A DNA stretch of 64,000 bases. Origin: Hyphomicrobiales bacterium. Its GTDB lineage: Bacteria; Pseudomonadota; Alphaproteobacteria; Rhizobiales; Beijerinckiaceae. The notes beneath the pieces are model-generated. The model had not been told where the DNA came from and made no database searches. It saw only the letters and a program-made list of their open reading frames with translations. How positions within the stretch are numbered: the stretch's first letter is position 1; each line of letters opens with the position of its first letter. The stretch lies in assembly GCA_930633495.1 (NCBI GenBank), contig CAKNFJ010000001.1, forward strand, positions 4,487,001 to 4,551,000. Reading direction: 5' to 3'. A program made the translations under genes and the position numbers. Below, piece by piece: positions 25,257 to 33,477 of the stretch.

Positions 25257-25976
25257 TTATCTGATCAAGCCGTCGAGCGTCCGCCGGACGCCGCCGAGCA
25301 TCACTGCCCAGTCGGCGATGATGCTGCGCGGGAAGCGGATGTTCACATCCATGCCGCGATGCTGGAAGGTGATGCGGCAGGGCTCGTCGAGATTGGCGGC
25401 GGTCTCGATCGGGCAGCGGGCGGCGAAGCCCTTGCCGTCCGGGACTGACACGAAGAACTCGTCGCCTTCGAAGGGTGAGCCCTTGCGGAAGCTGCGGACG
25501 ACGAGGCCGCCGGGATTCGACCAGACCGTCGGCGTCAGGAAGCGGGCATAGGTCGCGAGCTGGCGGGCCGGTTCGTTGACCTTGTCGGGCGGGCTCAGCG
25601 TGATCAGCAGGCGCTTCCGGTTCTGCGGCTGAGCCGGGCCGAGGCTCGGCCAGTCGAGGCGCAGCCGGACCATGCCGACGAGGCGGCTGGCATCGTCGTC
25701 TTCGTCGAGGCCGGTGAGATCCTTCGGAAGCAGCAGGGCGACGTTGCCGACGCGGGCGGATTGAAGCGCCGTCGGTTCATCGACGCGGCGATGGGTGAGA
25801 TAGACCGCTAGCCCCGTTGCCAGCGCGCCCGCCGCCACGATCATCAGCGCCGCCTTGAGCAATGCGCCGTCGGCACGCGGAAGCGGCGCGGGCGGCCGCT
25901 GCAAGCGCATGCGCACCATCGACGTCAGATTGGCGGCCTGCTGGCCGGGCCGGTGATGGGAAAGGGACGCGGTCAT
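25257..25976 (-). CDS. Single-pass membrane protein of unknown function
   Basis: A 239-aa protein with one hydrophobic helix at about residues 40-60 (ALLKAALMIVAAGALATGLA) after a basic, proline-rich N terminus, so it is probably anchored with the C-terminal 170 residues in the periplasm. That domain has segments such as RKRLLITLSPPD and EPCRITFQHRGMDVNIRFPRS and a lone cysteine pair. I do not recognise the family. The gene is convergent with the DUF3126 gene and has a 272-bp gap upstream. Confidence 0.65.
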   Translation of the reverse strand: MTASLSHHRPGQQAANLTSMVRMRLQRPPAPLPRADGALLKAALMIVAAGALATGLAVYLTHRRVDEPTALQSARVGNVALLLPKDLTGLDEDDDASRLVGMVRLRLDWPSLGPAQPQNRKRLLITLSPPDKVNEPARQLATYARFLTPTVWSNPGGLVVRSFRKGSPFEGDEFFVSVPDGKGFAARCPIETAANLDEPCRITFQHRGMDVNIRFPRSIIADWAVMLGGVRRTLDGLIR

Positions 25977-26248
25977 TCCGGATACTCTCGCCCGATCCTC
26001 CGGATCGGCTCCGTATCACTGAATCACCGCAGCCTTAACGGCGCGTAAACCATAACCGGCCCGATCGATCACCGGACTGAAGAGCGTATCGAGATCCGCC
26101 GATCTCCATCTTCGGCTCTGTGTCGGCTCTTCCGGAAAGCCGCATTCCATCCTTGTGGCCGGCGCTTTATCGTTAACCATTGGTAAGGAGACGCCTTCAC
26201 AGTTTATCAACCATGCGGCAGGCTCCGGCGTCGTTTCGCGTAAGGATC

Positions 26249-26581
26249 ATGCCCGTGACCCTCCAGCCTGCCGCGCTCGAGGCGCTCCAGTCGCTGTTTC
26301 TCGGCTTCGCCTTCGCGGGGCTGATCGCCAGCACCTTCGAGCTGTTCACCGCGCGCCGTGCCGGCTTCAGGCTGTTGCAGATGGGCGGGCTCGCGGCCGT
26401 CGCCAGCGTGCCGGTCGTGATCTTCGGCGCGCCCTTCCTGATCCTGCGCTACATGATGCACGGCAGCCGGCTCGAAGCGCCTCCCTTCATCTTCGCGATG
26501 CTGGCCGGCATGGCCGCCGGAATCTGGAGCCTGGTGTCCGGCCGCGTGGTGCTCGACCTCCTGCATATGCTCGCCGCTTGA
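26249..26581 (+). CDS. Small three-helix membrane protein (DUF6949-like)
   Basis: A 110-aa protein with three hydrophobic segments (about residues 15-33, 45-68 and 80-105). LQSLFLGFAFAGLIASTFEL and the FRLLQMGG link resemble a small family common in Hyphomicrobiales that I recall as DUF6949; the assignment is from memory. TAAGGATC just before the ATG at 26249 supports this start rather than the in-frame codon at 26180. It precedes the gamma carbonic anhydrase gene by 57 bp on the same strand. Confidence 0.6.
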   Translation: MPVTLQPAALEALQSLFLGFAFAGLIASTFELFTARRAGFRLLQMGGLAAVASVPVVIFGAPFLILRYMMHGSRLEAPPFIFAMLAGMAAGIWSLVSGRVVLDLLHMLAA

Positions 26582-26638
26582 CGGGAAGGGCGGGTCGCCT
26601 GCAATCCTCGCAGCGGTCGAAGCATCAGGATCCTGCTC

Positions 26639-27169
26639 ATGCCGCTCTATTCGCTCGATGAAACAAGGCCAGACGTGCCCGCCGAAGGCGCGTGGTGGCT
26701 GGCTCCGGACGCCCATGTGATCGGCCGGGTCCGGCTCGCGGCCGGCGTGGGGATCTGGTTCGGCGCGGTCCTGCGCGGCGACAACGAATGGATCACTATC
26801 GGTGAGGGCAGCAACATTCAGGAAGGCTGCGTGCTGCACACCGATATGGGGTTTCCCCTGACCGTCGGCGCGAATTGCACGATCGGCCACAGGGCGATCC
26901 TGCATGGCTGCACGATCGGGGAAAACAGCCTGATCGGGATGGGCGCGACCGTTCTGAACGGTGCGAAGATCGGCCGCAACTGTCTCGTCGGCGCCAATGC
27001 GCTGGTGACGGAGGGCAAGGAGTTTCCGGACAATTCGCTGATCGTCGGCGCGCCGGCGCGTGCGATGCGGACGCTGGACGACAAGGCGGCTGCGGGGATC
27101 ACCGCCTCGGCAAAAGCCTATGTCCAGCGCTGGCGGCAATTCGCGGCGGGTCTGAAGCCGCTGGATTGA
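26639..27169 (+). CDS. Gamma-type carbonic anhydrase family protein
   Basis: A 176-aa left-handed beta-helix protein. The N-terminal strand (WWLAPDAHVIGRVRLAAG) is followed by repeated hexapeptides, and the three histidines expected to bind the metal are present (VLHTD, then GHRAILHGC). Such proteins form trimers with the metal at the subunit interfaces. Many bacterial members of this YrdA/PaaY group have little or no measured CO2 hydration, so the exact role is uncertain. The C-terminal helix is of normal length. It is convergent with the cysteine-protease gene. Confidence 0.88.
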   Translation: MPLYSLDETRPDVPAEGAWWLAPDAHVIGRVRLAAGVGIWFGAVLRGDNEWITIGEGSNIQEGCVLHTDMGFPLTVGANCTIGHRAILHGCTIGENSLIGMGATVLNGAKIGRNCLVGANALVTEGKEFPDNSLIVGAPARAMRTLDDKAAAGITASAKAYVQRWRQFAAGLKPLD

Positions 27170-27326
27170 CGGCCCGGCGACGACGGCGGGCTTCGCGAGC
27201 ATAGGCGAAGCCTCAGCTGCATCCAAAAGCGAGCGGGCCGGCCTCCCCGAAGGAAAGCCGGCCCTGGCGAAACCCGATCCTTGGGGACGGGTGGGTGGGG
27301 ACGTGACCGAGCCTCGCCTTCCTCGT

Positions 27327-27351
27327 CGCCGCGGCCTGAGGAGCCGCGGCG
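27327..27351 (-). terminator. Perfect 9-bp hairpin just after the LapG-like gene
   Basis: CGCCGCGGC and GCCGCGGCG form a perfect stem with a 7-base loop, beginning eight bases past the stop codon of the minus-strand gene. There is no T-run, so this is a possible but atypical terminator. A second inverted repeat (GGGCCGGC/GCCGGCCC, 27235-27264) lies further on towards the carbonic anhydrase gene. Confidence 0.4.
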
Positions 27352-27358
27352 TATTCCT

Positions 27359-27994
27359 TCAGCGCTGCACCGAGGCGACCGTCGGGGTCTGGGCGCCGCC
27401 CAGAGAAGTCCAGCCGGTGCGGTACTGCGACTCGCGCTTGACGTAGACGTAGCCGGTCTGGCTCCAGGGCAGGATCGCGTTGCGCTTGTTGTCGAGGATG
27501 AAGTCGCCGCGATTGGTGCGGATCATCAGCACGGCGTGGCCGGCATTCTCCTCGTCGATCACCACGGTCATCAGCATGGCGCGGCGCGGGATGCCCGCCT
27601 CGGCCAGCCGCTTGCGCTTGAGCAGCGCGTAGTCCTCGCAGTCTCCCTTGCCGTCGGTCGGGAGGTCCCAACGGTCGACGACGCCCCAGTGATCCTCGTC
27701 GGTGATGGCCTCGATCTCGCGATTCACGCTGTTGTTGGTGGCGACGATCGTCTTCCAGATCTTGGCGTTGAGCTCGATGCTTTCGGCCTCGCGAGCGTCG
27801 GTCCGGCACTCGGAGGGGCTACGCTTGCAGAAGTCGAGCCAGGCATAGGGCGCACGGGCATCGCCCGAAGCTTCGGCCGGCAGGCTGGCGACCGGGATGC
27901 CGGCGGAGCCCTGAGCCTGCGTGGCGGAAGCGGTGCCGATGCCCAACAGAGCCGTCAGCGCGAGGCGGATGAATTTGCGATGAAGAGAAAACAT
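27359..27994 (-). CDS. LapG-type transglutaminase-like cysteine protease (peptidase family C93)
   Basis: Exported protein of 211 aa with a signal peptide (basic MFSLHRKF start, hydrophobic core, cleavage near TQAQG). The triad of the bacterial transglutaminase-like (BTLCP/DUF920) fold is intact: cysteine in GKGDCEDYALLK, histidine in AGHAVLMI and aspartate in DFILDNK. The best studied relative, LapG, cuts a surface adhesin in the periplasm under control of the c-di-GMP receptor LapD. No lapD or adhesin gene is in the window, but the next gene upstream on the same strand encodes a double PilZ protein. Confidence 0.85.
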   Translation of the reverse strand: MFSLHRKFIRLALTALLGIGTASATQAQGSAGIPVASLPAEASGDARAPYAWLDFCKRSPSECRTDAREAESIELNAKIWKTIVATNNSVNREIEAITDEDHWGVVDRWDLPTDGKGDCEDYALLKRKRLAEAGIPRRAMLMTVVIDEENAGHAVLMIRTNRGDFILDNKRNAILPWSQTGYVYVKRESQYRTGWTSLGGAQTPTVASVQR

Positions 27995-28594
27995 GTCGTC
28001 CCCTTTCTGTCCCGGGGAAGACGATGCGCGTCGGCAGATGGAGCACGCCTGAAATGGAAAGGTACAAATTTATGTATTCGACCCGGATGTCTCTGTTGAG
28101 AGGATCAGCATCAATCCGGCCAAAACAGGAAAGTAATGTTTTGTATCGATCCCGGAACGAATTATTAACCGTTAACTCTCTGTTATTCCGTAGGAAATGA
28201 TTAACTTACCTGCCTCTTAACAGCGCGCGAGGCTTTGGAGCGATGTGCTTCCGGCAGTGATCCGCGAAGTCGCCGAAGGTGGGGCATTCAGTTAGAGGCA
28301 ACGGCGGTGATGCGGTCAGGGTGGCCGCGTCGGACCAGCGGCCCTCAAGACAGATCCAGCGTCATTGCGAGCCCTCGGGTTTTGCCTTTGGCAAGCCCAA
28401 GGACAGGCTCCGCGAAGCAATCCAGGAGGACTGGGAGAAAAGTTTCACCCAGTCCTCCTGGATTGCTTCGTCGCTTTGCTCCTCGCAATAGCGGCGGGTT
28501 GTCTCAATGGGTCGGGAGCAACGGCGGCCGGTATCAGTGACGAGCCGAGCGCGGCACAAAGCGATTGCTTCGTAGCAGGGCTACCCGGCGACGA
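27995..28594. other. 600-bp intergenic region with A/T-rich promoter zone and a palindromic repeat
   Basis: No gene is supported here. The part from about 28060 to 28225 is much richer in A and T than its surroundings and contains four TTAA tetramers (28165, 28172, 28201 and 28217), none at the TTAA-N7-TTAA spacing expected of a CtrA site. It is the likely promoter region of the LapG-like gene. A large family C palindrome fills 28359-28494. Short frames across it are all low-quality. Confidence 0.5.
28359..28494. repeat. Intergenic palindromic repeat, family C
   Basis: The core is a perfect 22-bp inverted repeat (28414-28435 and 28448-28469, starting GAAGCAATCCAGGAGG) with a 12-base loop. 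An outer, less perfect arm pair starts GCGTCATTGCGAG at 28359 and ends CTCGCAATAGCG near 28494. The same layout recurs at 40652-40751. In RNA it would form a very stable hairpin. Confidence 0.8.
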
Positions 28595-29209
28595 TCAGAG
28601 CTCGAGATTCTCGTCGAGCAGGTCGGCGGAGAGGGGGAAGCGGAACTCCGCGCCATAGCCGCCGTCGAAGCGCCGCACGATCTGCGCCGGCGTGGAGCCG
28701 ATCCTGACAGCAGTCCCGTTCGGCAAGTCGAGATCGACGGAGAAGGCCGTGCCGGAGAGCGAAATGTCGACGATGCGGACGACGTGCTCCGTCCCATCCT
28801 CCAGGGTGAGGACAGAGCGCGGGTTGCGCGGCACCACGCGCTCGTGGCGGCGGTCTTCCGGCAAGCCGAGTTCTTCCCGGTTGGCGAGCCAGGTGAGCTG
28901 GGCGGTGAACTTCTCGCGTTTGCGGCTGGTCGCGGTGATGGTCATCGCGAAGCCTTCCATCGTCGTGCGGACGCAGATGCCCTCGATCCGCCCGAGATGT
29001 TCGAGATAGGCGATGACGCGTTCGCCGGGCCTTGCCTTGGCGGGGGCGGCGATATGCATGCCGCCCGGCGAGATGTCGATCGTCTGGCAGGGGTATTCCA
29101 TGCGATTGGGCAGCATATAGCGGCCCAGCAGGACGACCTTCATACGATGATGTCGTCTGCGCTCGGCAGAAAATGCAGCCGTCCTGGGCGTTTGGAGCGC
29201 GCTTAACAT
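28595..29209 (-). CDS. Double PilZ-domain protein
   Basis: A 204-aa cytoplasmic protein with two PilZ-type barrels. The first starts at RRRHHRMKVVLLGRYML and continues to TIDISPGGMHI, the second at RRHERVVPRNP followed by IVDISLSGTAF. The R-x-x-x-R and D/N-x-S-x-x-G motifs that bind cyclic di-GMP are recognisable in both, with a clean match in the first (DISPGG) and a slightly altered one in the second (DISLSG). It should therefore be a c-di-GMP effector. The start at 29209 is chosen to give the usual N terminus; an in-frame extension to 29350 is unlikely. It lies 61 bp after the PAS_5 gene. Confidence 0.85.
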   Translation of the reverse strand: MLSALQTPRTAAFSAERRRHHRMKVVLLGRYMLPNRMEYPCQTIDISPGGMHIAAPAKARPGERVIAYLEHLGRIEGICVRTTMEGFAMTITATSRKREKFTAQLTWLANREELGLPEDRRHERVVPRNPRSVLTLEDGTEHVVRIVDISLSGTAFSVDLDLPNGTAVRIGSTPAQIVRRFDGGYGAEFRFPLSADLLDENLEL

Positions 29210-29270
29210 CAGTGACCGACCTGAATTCGGCCCCGACTCTAGGAGAGTTCTGGTTAACGGATCGTTGCGC

Positions 29271-29840
29271 TCAGGCCCGTCCGCCCGGAAGCACGACGAG
29301 ACGCGGCGGTTCGGTGCGGCGCTGGGGTTCCGGCTGGCGTGCCCTGGCATCGGGCCAGAGCATGCGCAGCGAGATCATGCGCATCGATTCCACCGTGTCG
29401 AGGCCGAGCCAGTCCGGCGAGACGGCGGGAGAGAGCGCGCCCAGAAGCCGGGCATGGGTGCGCCCGCGATAGCGCAGCGGCAGCAGCAGGAGTTCGAGAT
29501 AGATCGGCGCGCCGGCCTTCGACTGGCCGGAGAGGCCGGCCACGGCGCCTGCGCTCTCGTCCATCACCGTCTGGACGAGGCGGCGCATGTCGCCCTGCGA
29601 TTCGACGTCGGGCCAGAGGGCCGTGAAGGCACGCCCGCGCAGCTCGTGGCCGATCAGGGCGCAGATTCGGGTTCCCGCGAGCCGGAAGACGGGGCCGATC
29701 GGCTCGTTTTCCAGCACGAAGGTATCGGCGAGCGCATGGCGCAGCGCCCCCGGCTCGATCTCGCCGCGCTCCGGCGCCGTCCGTTCGCCACGCAGCGCGT
29801 CCCAATATTCGAAAACCAGACGTGTGCTCGTGTTTTTCAT
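29271..29840 (-). CDS. PAS_5 family protein
   Basis: A 189-aa soluble protein. LVFEYWDALRGERTAPERGE and the following DIEPGALRH-like helix (here EIEPGALRHAL), with VFRLAGTRICALIGHELRG, identify the PAS_5 domain, a single-domain PAS family of Alphaproteobacteria with unknown ligand. No output domain is attached, so it must act through a partner. It lies directly upstream of the double PilZ gene on the same strand and may be co-transcribed with it, suggesting a shared link to cyclic di-GMP or envelope signalling. Confidence 0.8.
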   Translation of the reverse strand: MKNTSTRLVFEYWDALRGERTAPERGEIEPGALRHALADTFVLENEPIGPVFRLAGTRICALIGHELRGRAFTALWPDVESQGDMRRLVQTVMDESAGAVAGLSGQSKAGAPIYLELLLLPLRYRGRTHARLLGALSPAVSPDWLGLDTVESMRMISLRMLWPDARARQPEPQRRTEPPRLVVLPGGRA

Positions 29841-30042
29841 CCCGCGCCCATGTGGTCGGCCGTCCCTGGGAGCGATGCCGCGGCCGAAATCGGCGCAGAA
29901 TCGTTCGAAAGCGGGACGTATCGCTTCCTCTGAAGAACGAGGACGCATTCGTCATGCCGTCTTGCCACCGCCGGCTGAGTCGGGCGAGGCAAGGGGATTT
30001 GTTAGGGTTAACGAAGTCTTATCTTTGTGGAAGATCGATCGA

Positions 30043-30099
30043 ATGCATATCAAATGCTACGGAATCGGGGCGCTTCGCATGCGCCGCAGGGACGGGTGA
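30043..30099 (+). CDS. Candidate 18-codon leader peptide
   Basis: A short frame encoding MHIKCYGIGALRMRRRDG, with GGAAG upstream at somewhat long spacing. It sits 58 bases before an intrinsic terminator and in front of the rhomboid gene, an arrangement seen in attenuators. Codon content is not strongly biased to one amino acid (one Cys, four Arg). Existence as a translated peptide is a hypothesis. Confidence 0.3.
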   Translation: MHIKCYGIGALRMRRRDG

Positions 30100-30157
30100 A
30101 CGGGTGGGGCGTGACCTGCCGGCCGGGAGAGCCGGGCGGCATCACGGCCGGCGAAGA

Positions 30158-30187
30158 GGGGGAGGGCTTTCGGCCTTTCCCCTTTTT
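30158..30187 (+). terminator. Intrinsic terminator in the rhomboid leader
   Basis: GGGGGAGGGC pairs with GCCTTTCCCC over ten positions (two G-T pairs) around the loop TTTCG, followed at once by TTTTT. This is the classic plus-strand form. No complete gene ends in front of it, so it either ends a small RNA or attenuates transcription into the rhomboid gene. Confidence 0.65.
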
Positions 30188-30263
30188 CGTCGCGCGAGTT
30201 TCGTAGCGCGAGGCCGCGCCGGTGCTTGCGCGCCGCGGCGGCTTGGCGCAACTGTGGCGCCGC

Positions 30264-31073
30264 ATGGCTTTCCAAGATCCCGCCCCGCCGCGTGAGCCCG
30301 CGCTCAACCTGCCCCCCGCCGTCGTCTGGCTTCTCGCCATCCTGGCGCTGATCCAGGCGGGCCGGTCGCTCATCTCGGACTATGACGACTATGTTCTGAT
30401 GTCGTGGTTCGCCTTCGTGCCGGCGCGGCTGACGCTTTGGCTTTCGCCCGGACGACTCGAGGATGTCGTCGGCGCGATGGCGCAGACGACGGCGGGCCAG
30501 GACGTGGTCGAGAGGCTGCAACTCGTCCGGCTGCTCCTGGCCGATGGCGGGGTCAGGCTCTGGACCGTTCTGACCTACGGTCTCCTGCATGGTTCCTGGA
30601 TGCATCTGGCTTCCAACGCTGTCTGGCTTGCCGCCTTCGGCAGCCCGGTCGCGCGGCGGCTCGGGACGAATCGCTTCCTCAATCTCGTGGCGTTGTCGAC
30701 GATCGGCGGCGCGCTGCTGCACTGGTGGTCGCGCGAGCTCGACGTCCTGCCGCTGGTGGGGGCCTCGGCGGGCGTCTCCGGCGCGACGGCCGCGGCGATT
30801 CGCTTCGTCTTCGCGCCTGGCCTGCGCTTCGGCGAACTGGGCAAGGACGAGGTGGTGCGGGCGATCCCGGCCGAGCCGCTGGGCCAGCTCTGGCGCAATT
30901 CCCGGGCGCTGCTGTTCATCGGCATCTGGTTTGCGACGAATATCCTGTTCGGAGCCGGGCTCGTGCCGATTTTCGGCGAAGAGACCAGCATCGCGTGGGA
31001 GGCGCATATCGGCGGCTTCGTCGTCGGGCTGCTGCTCTTTCCCTGGCTCGACAGGGGCGCATTGCGACGCTGA
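30264..31073 (+). CDS. Rhomboid-family intramembrane serine protease
   Basis: Polytopic membrane protease of 269 aa with about six hydrophobic segments. HGSWMHLASN is the conserved H-x-x-x-H/N part of helix 2, the catalytic serine is in LVGASAGVSGA, and the catalytic histidine is in WEAHIGGFVVG. It would cut substrates inside or near the membrane; the substrate is unknown. A GTG at 30222 with GAGG upstream is an alternative start that adds 14 residues. A 196-bp gap with no feature I can name separates it from the CBS protein gene. Confidence 0.88.
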   Translation: MAFQDPAPPREPALNLPPAVVWLLAILALIQAGRSLISDYDDYVLMSWFAFVPARLTLWLSPGRLEDVVGAMAQTTAGQDVVERLQLVRLLLADGGVRLWTVLTYGLLHGSWMHLASNAVWLAAFGSPVARRLGTNRFLNLVALSTIGGALLHWWSRELDVLPLVGASAGVSGATAAAIRFVFAPGLRFGELGKDEVVRAIPAEPLGQLWRNSRALLFIGIWFATNILFGAGLVPIFGEETSIAWEAHIGGFVVGLLLFPWLDRGALRR

Positions 31074-31269
31074 GCGCCCCTCCTCGATCCGGGGAGAACG
31101 GGGCGCCGGGTTGCGGGCGCGCCTTGCCTGCGCCGATCTCTTCGCCCACACTCGTATCATTGCGAAGCACTCTTCGAGCCGATCCGGCGTCGTGAGCAGG
31201 CCGGCGACTCGCGAGAGTTCCAGCGGAACTGCGCGCCGGCAGAAGGCGCGCCTGCGAGGAGGACCTTCC

Positions 31270-31701
31270 ATGAATGTCGAGCAGCTGCTGAGCGGCAAGG
31301 GGCGTGAGGTCATCTCGGTGCAGCCGCACCGGACGTTGACCGATGCCATCCGCACGCTGAGCGAGAAGCGCATTGGCGCCGTCGTGGTCATGGGGGACGA
31401 CGGGGCGCTCGTTGGCATCCTGTCCGAACGCGATATCATCCGGGCTCTCGGCGAGCACGGGGCTGCGGCCCTGGAGAGTGCGGTTTCCCGGTCGATGACG
31501 TCCAAGGTGGTGACCTGTCGGCCACAAACCAGCGTCGACGAGCTGATGGAAATCATGACGATGGGGCGCTTCCGGCACGTCCCGGTGGTCGAGAACGGCC
31601 GCGTCACCGGCCTCGTGTCGATCGGCGACGTGGTGAAGCATCGCGTGGCGGCGATCGAGGCCGAAAGCCAGGCGATGCGCGACTACATCGCGATGGCGTG
31701 A
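31270..31701 (+). CDS. CBS-pair protein
   Basis: A 143-aa protein that is simply two CBS motifs (about residues 10-65 and 78-135), with the typical endings VGILSERDIIRAL and TGLVSIGDVVKHRV. Stand-alone CBS pairs bind adenosyl compounds (AMP, ATP, SAM or NADH) and act as energy sensors for a partner. The partner is not evident here. GGAGGACC before the ATG at 31270 fixes the start. It is convergent with the patatin gene. Confidence 0.9.
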   Translation: MNVEQLLSGKGREVISVQPHRTLTDAIRTLSEKRIGAVVVMGDDGALVGILSERDIIRALGEHGAAALESAVSRSMTSKVVTCRPQTSVDELMEIMTMGRFRHVPVVENGRVTGLVSIGDVVKHRVAAIEAESQAMRDYIAMA

Positions 31702-31720
31702 GGCTCGGCGCGCGCCCGGG

Positions 31721-32755
31721 TCAGTCCTCGGGCGCGATATGGCTGGCGGCGACGAGGGCTGCGATATCGTCGAGCGCGCGTTGCGCCGCCTGCCGCCCCA
31801 GTTCGATGGTTTCATCGGCGCGATGGAAGTCGAACAGGCCGATGCGGCCGAGCTTGGGCCCGATCATCACATCCGGAGGGTCGCCAGCGAGGCGCGAACG
31901 CGAGATTCGGTCCTGCGTGATGTTGAACGCGTCGATCATCACGCCGGCGAGGCCGGGGCGATTTTCGGCCGGGCGGCCGACGATGTTGCGGACGCGCTTG
32001 GCCGCGCCGCTGATGCCGTCATACCAGCGCGGTTCGGGCCGCACCTCCAGCTCGGGGACGAGCGGGTCCGGATCGGAGCCGTGGTTCTGGATGATCGTGC
32101 CGCGGCCCGAGAGGTCGTTGTTGAGGTTCACGCAGATCACGACATCGGCGCCGAGCGCGCGCGCGGCCGTGACCGGCACGGGATTGACCAGCGCGCCGTC
32201 CATCAGCCAGCGGCCGCCGAGCTTCACCGGGTCGAAGACGCCGGGCAGGGCGTAGGAGGCGCCCAGCGCGTCGACCAGCGGGCCATGCGTCAGCCAGATT
32301 TCGTGACCCGAACCGAGTTCCGTCGCGATCGCGACGAAACGATTCGGCAATGCCTCGATGCGGATGCCATCGAGATGCTCGTCGAGCAGGCGCTTCAGCC
32401 GGCTGCCGGAGATCAGGCCGGCGCCGCCGATATGGAAATCCATCAGGCCGACGATGCGGCGCTTCGTGAGGCTGGTCGCGAATTCGGTGAGCTCGGGCAG
32501 CTTGCCGGCGGCGAAGCAGCCGCCGACCACCGCTCCGATCGAGGTACCCGCAATCACATCCGGCGCGAAGCCGGCTTCGATCAGCACTTCGAGAGCGCCG
32601 ATATGAGCCCAGCCACGGGCTGCGCCGCCGCCGAGCGCCAGGCCGATCTTCGGCCGGACCGTTGCAGGCTGTCCCTCGACCAGACGCATCTCATTCATCG
32701 CCGCACCACCCCCGCCGAGGCCAAAGGCTCGCCGTGCGACACCATTCCACAGCAT
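31721..32755 (-). CDS. Patatin-like phospholipase
   Basis: Predicted lipid acyl hydrolase of 344 aa. LALGGGAARGWAHIG near residue 40 is the oxyanion-hole glycine loop, GTSIGAVVG is the G-x-S-x-G nucleophile site, and the dyad aspartate is in WLMDGALVNPVPV. This is the RssA/YchK-type bacterial patatin layout. The start at 32755 follows GGAGGGACGGG; an ATG at 32698 is also possible. No signal peptide is visible, so it is likely cytoplasmic. The role may be in phospholipid turnover. Confidence 0.87.
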   Translation of the reverse strand: MLWNGVARRAFGLGGGGAAMNEMRLVEGQPATVRPKIGLALGGGAARGWAHIGALEVLIEAGFAPDVIAGTSIGAVVGGCFAAGKLPELTEFATSLTKRRIVGLMDFHIGGAGLISGSRLKRLLDEHLDGIRIEALPNRFVAIATELGSGHEIWLTHGPLVDALGASYALPGVFDPVKLGGRWLMDGALVNPVPVTAARALGADVVICVNLNNDLSGRGTIIQNHGSDPDPLVPELEVRPEPRWYDGISGAAKRVRNIVGRPAENRPGLAGVMIDAFNITQDRISRSRLAGDPPDVMIGPKLGRIGLFDFHRADETIELGRQAAQRALDDIAALVAASHIAPED

Positions 32756-32892
32756 GGACCCGTCCCTCCATAGAGACAGAGGGTCTCAAAAGCCGATGAG
32801 CGAAAGGTGAACGGCATCATCGCTGCCCATTATCGCTCGCATTTGACGGAACCGTGAAGGCGCCTGCGCGGCATCGCCGATGCGCGCAGGTT

Positions 32893-33300
32893 TCAGGAGC
32901 AGAGGATGAGCGGCTTGCCCGCATCCTCGCGCAGCGGCTGTACCCGGTAGAAGCAGGAGCAGCGGCCGGTGTGACAGCAGCCGCCATCGCCGCCGACCTT
33001 GACCTTGAGCCAGATCGCGTCCTGATCGCAATCGACGCGCATCTCGACGATGGTCTGGATCTGTCCGGAGGTCGCGCCCTTGTGCCAGAGCTCGCGGCGC
33101 GAGCGGGACCAGTACCAGGCCTCGCCGGTCTCGATCGAGCGCTTGAGCGCCTCGGCGTTCATATGGGCCACCATCAGCACCGCTCCGCTGTCGGCCTCCG
33201 TGGCGACGACCGTCACCAGGCCGTTGGCGTCGAAGCGGGGGCTGAGTACGGTCCCTTCCTCGAGGGCGTGCTTGTCGGCCGCGGTGGGGAAGGGGCTCAT
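32893..33300 (-). CDS. hisI: Phosphoribosyl-AMP cyclohydrolase
   Basis: Third step of histidine synthesis, opening the purine ring of phosphoribosyl-AMP. The 135-aa monofunctional protein has the metal-binding DCDQDAIW segment and the zinc cysteines in [14 protein letters not shown]. HisE is not fused, as is usual in Alphaproteobacteria. GGAG at six bases from the ATG fixes the start at 33300. It lies downstream of folE on the same strand, but a large palindromic repeat of 98 bp stands between them. Confidence 0.95.
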   Translation of the reverse strand: MSPFPTAADKHALEEGTVLSPRFDANGLVTVVATEADSGAVLMVAHMNAEALKRSIETGEAWYWSRSRRELWHKGATSGQIQTIVEMRVDCDQDAIWLKVKVGGDGGCCHTGRCSCFYRVQPLREDAGKPLILCS

Positions 33301-33341
33301 GCGTGCTCCGTCGGGCGTGATTGTCTTGCGGCGCAAATCCC

Positions 33342-33439
33342 GCCGTCATTCTCGGGCCGCGCTTTGCGTGGACCCGAGAATCTCGTGACGAGAAGGCACT
33401 GGTTTTCGAGATGCTCGGGTCAAGCCCGAGCATGACGGC
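33342..33439. repeat. Intergenic palindromic repeat, family A (two inverted units)
   Basis: The ends GCCGTCAT (33342-33349) and ATGACGGC (33432-33439) are perfect inverted copies. Inside, ATGCTCGGG...CCCGAGCAT (about 33411-33433) makes one hairpin and TTCTCGGG...CCCGAGAA another. It separates folE from hisI. Confidence 0.7.
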
Positions 33440-33477
33440 ATATTCATAGCGCAGGTCGCAGGCTGGTGGGACCGTGC

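Larger units (their letters stand above)
29841..30263. other. Divergent leader region with short ORF and intrinsic terminator
   Basis: This 423-bp gap separates the PAS_5 gene from the rhomboid gene. On the plus strand it holds a promoter-like A/T-rich stretch (about 29998-30030, with TTGTTA and TATCTT), then a short frame at 30043-30099 and a terminator at 30158-30187. No full-sized gene is supported. Confidence 0.5.

Noticed and set aside
28165..28220. CtrA-type binding sites
   Set aside because: Four TTAA tetramers occur, but none is at the seven-base spacing of a CtrA full site.
33342..33439. CRISPR array or phage attachment site
   Set aside because: The repeats are inverted, of unequal spacing and recur singly elsewhere; no regular spacers or integrase gene are present.
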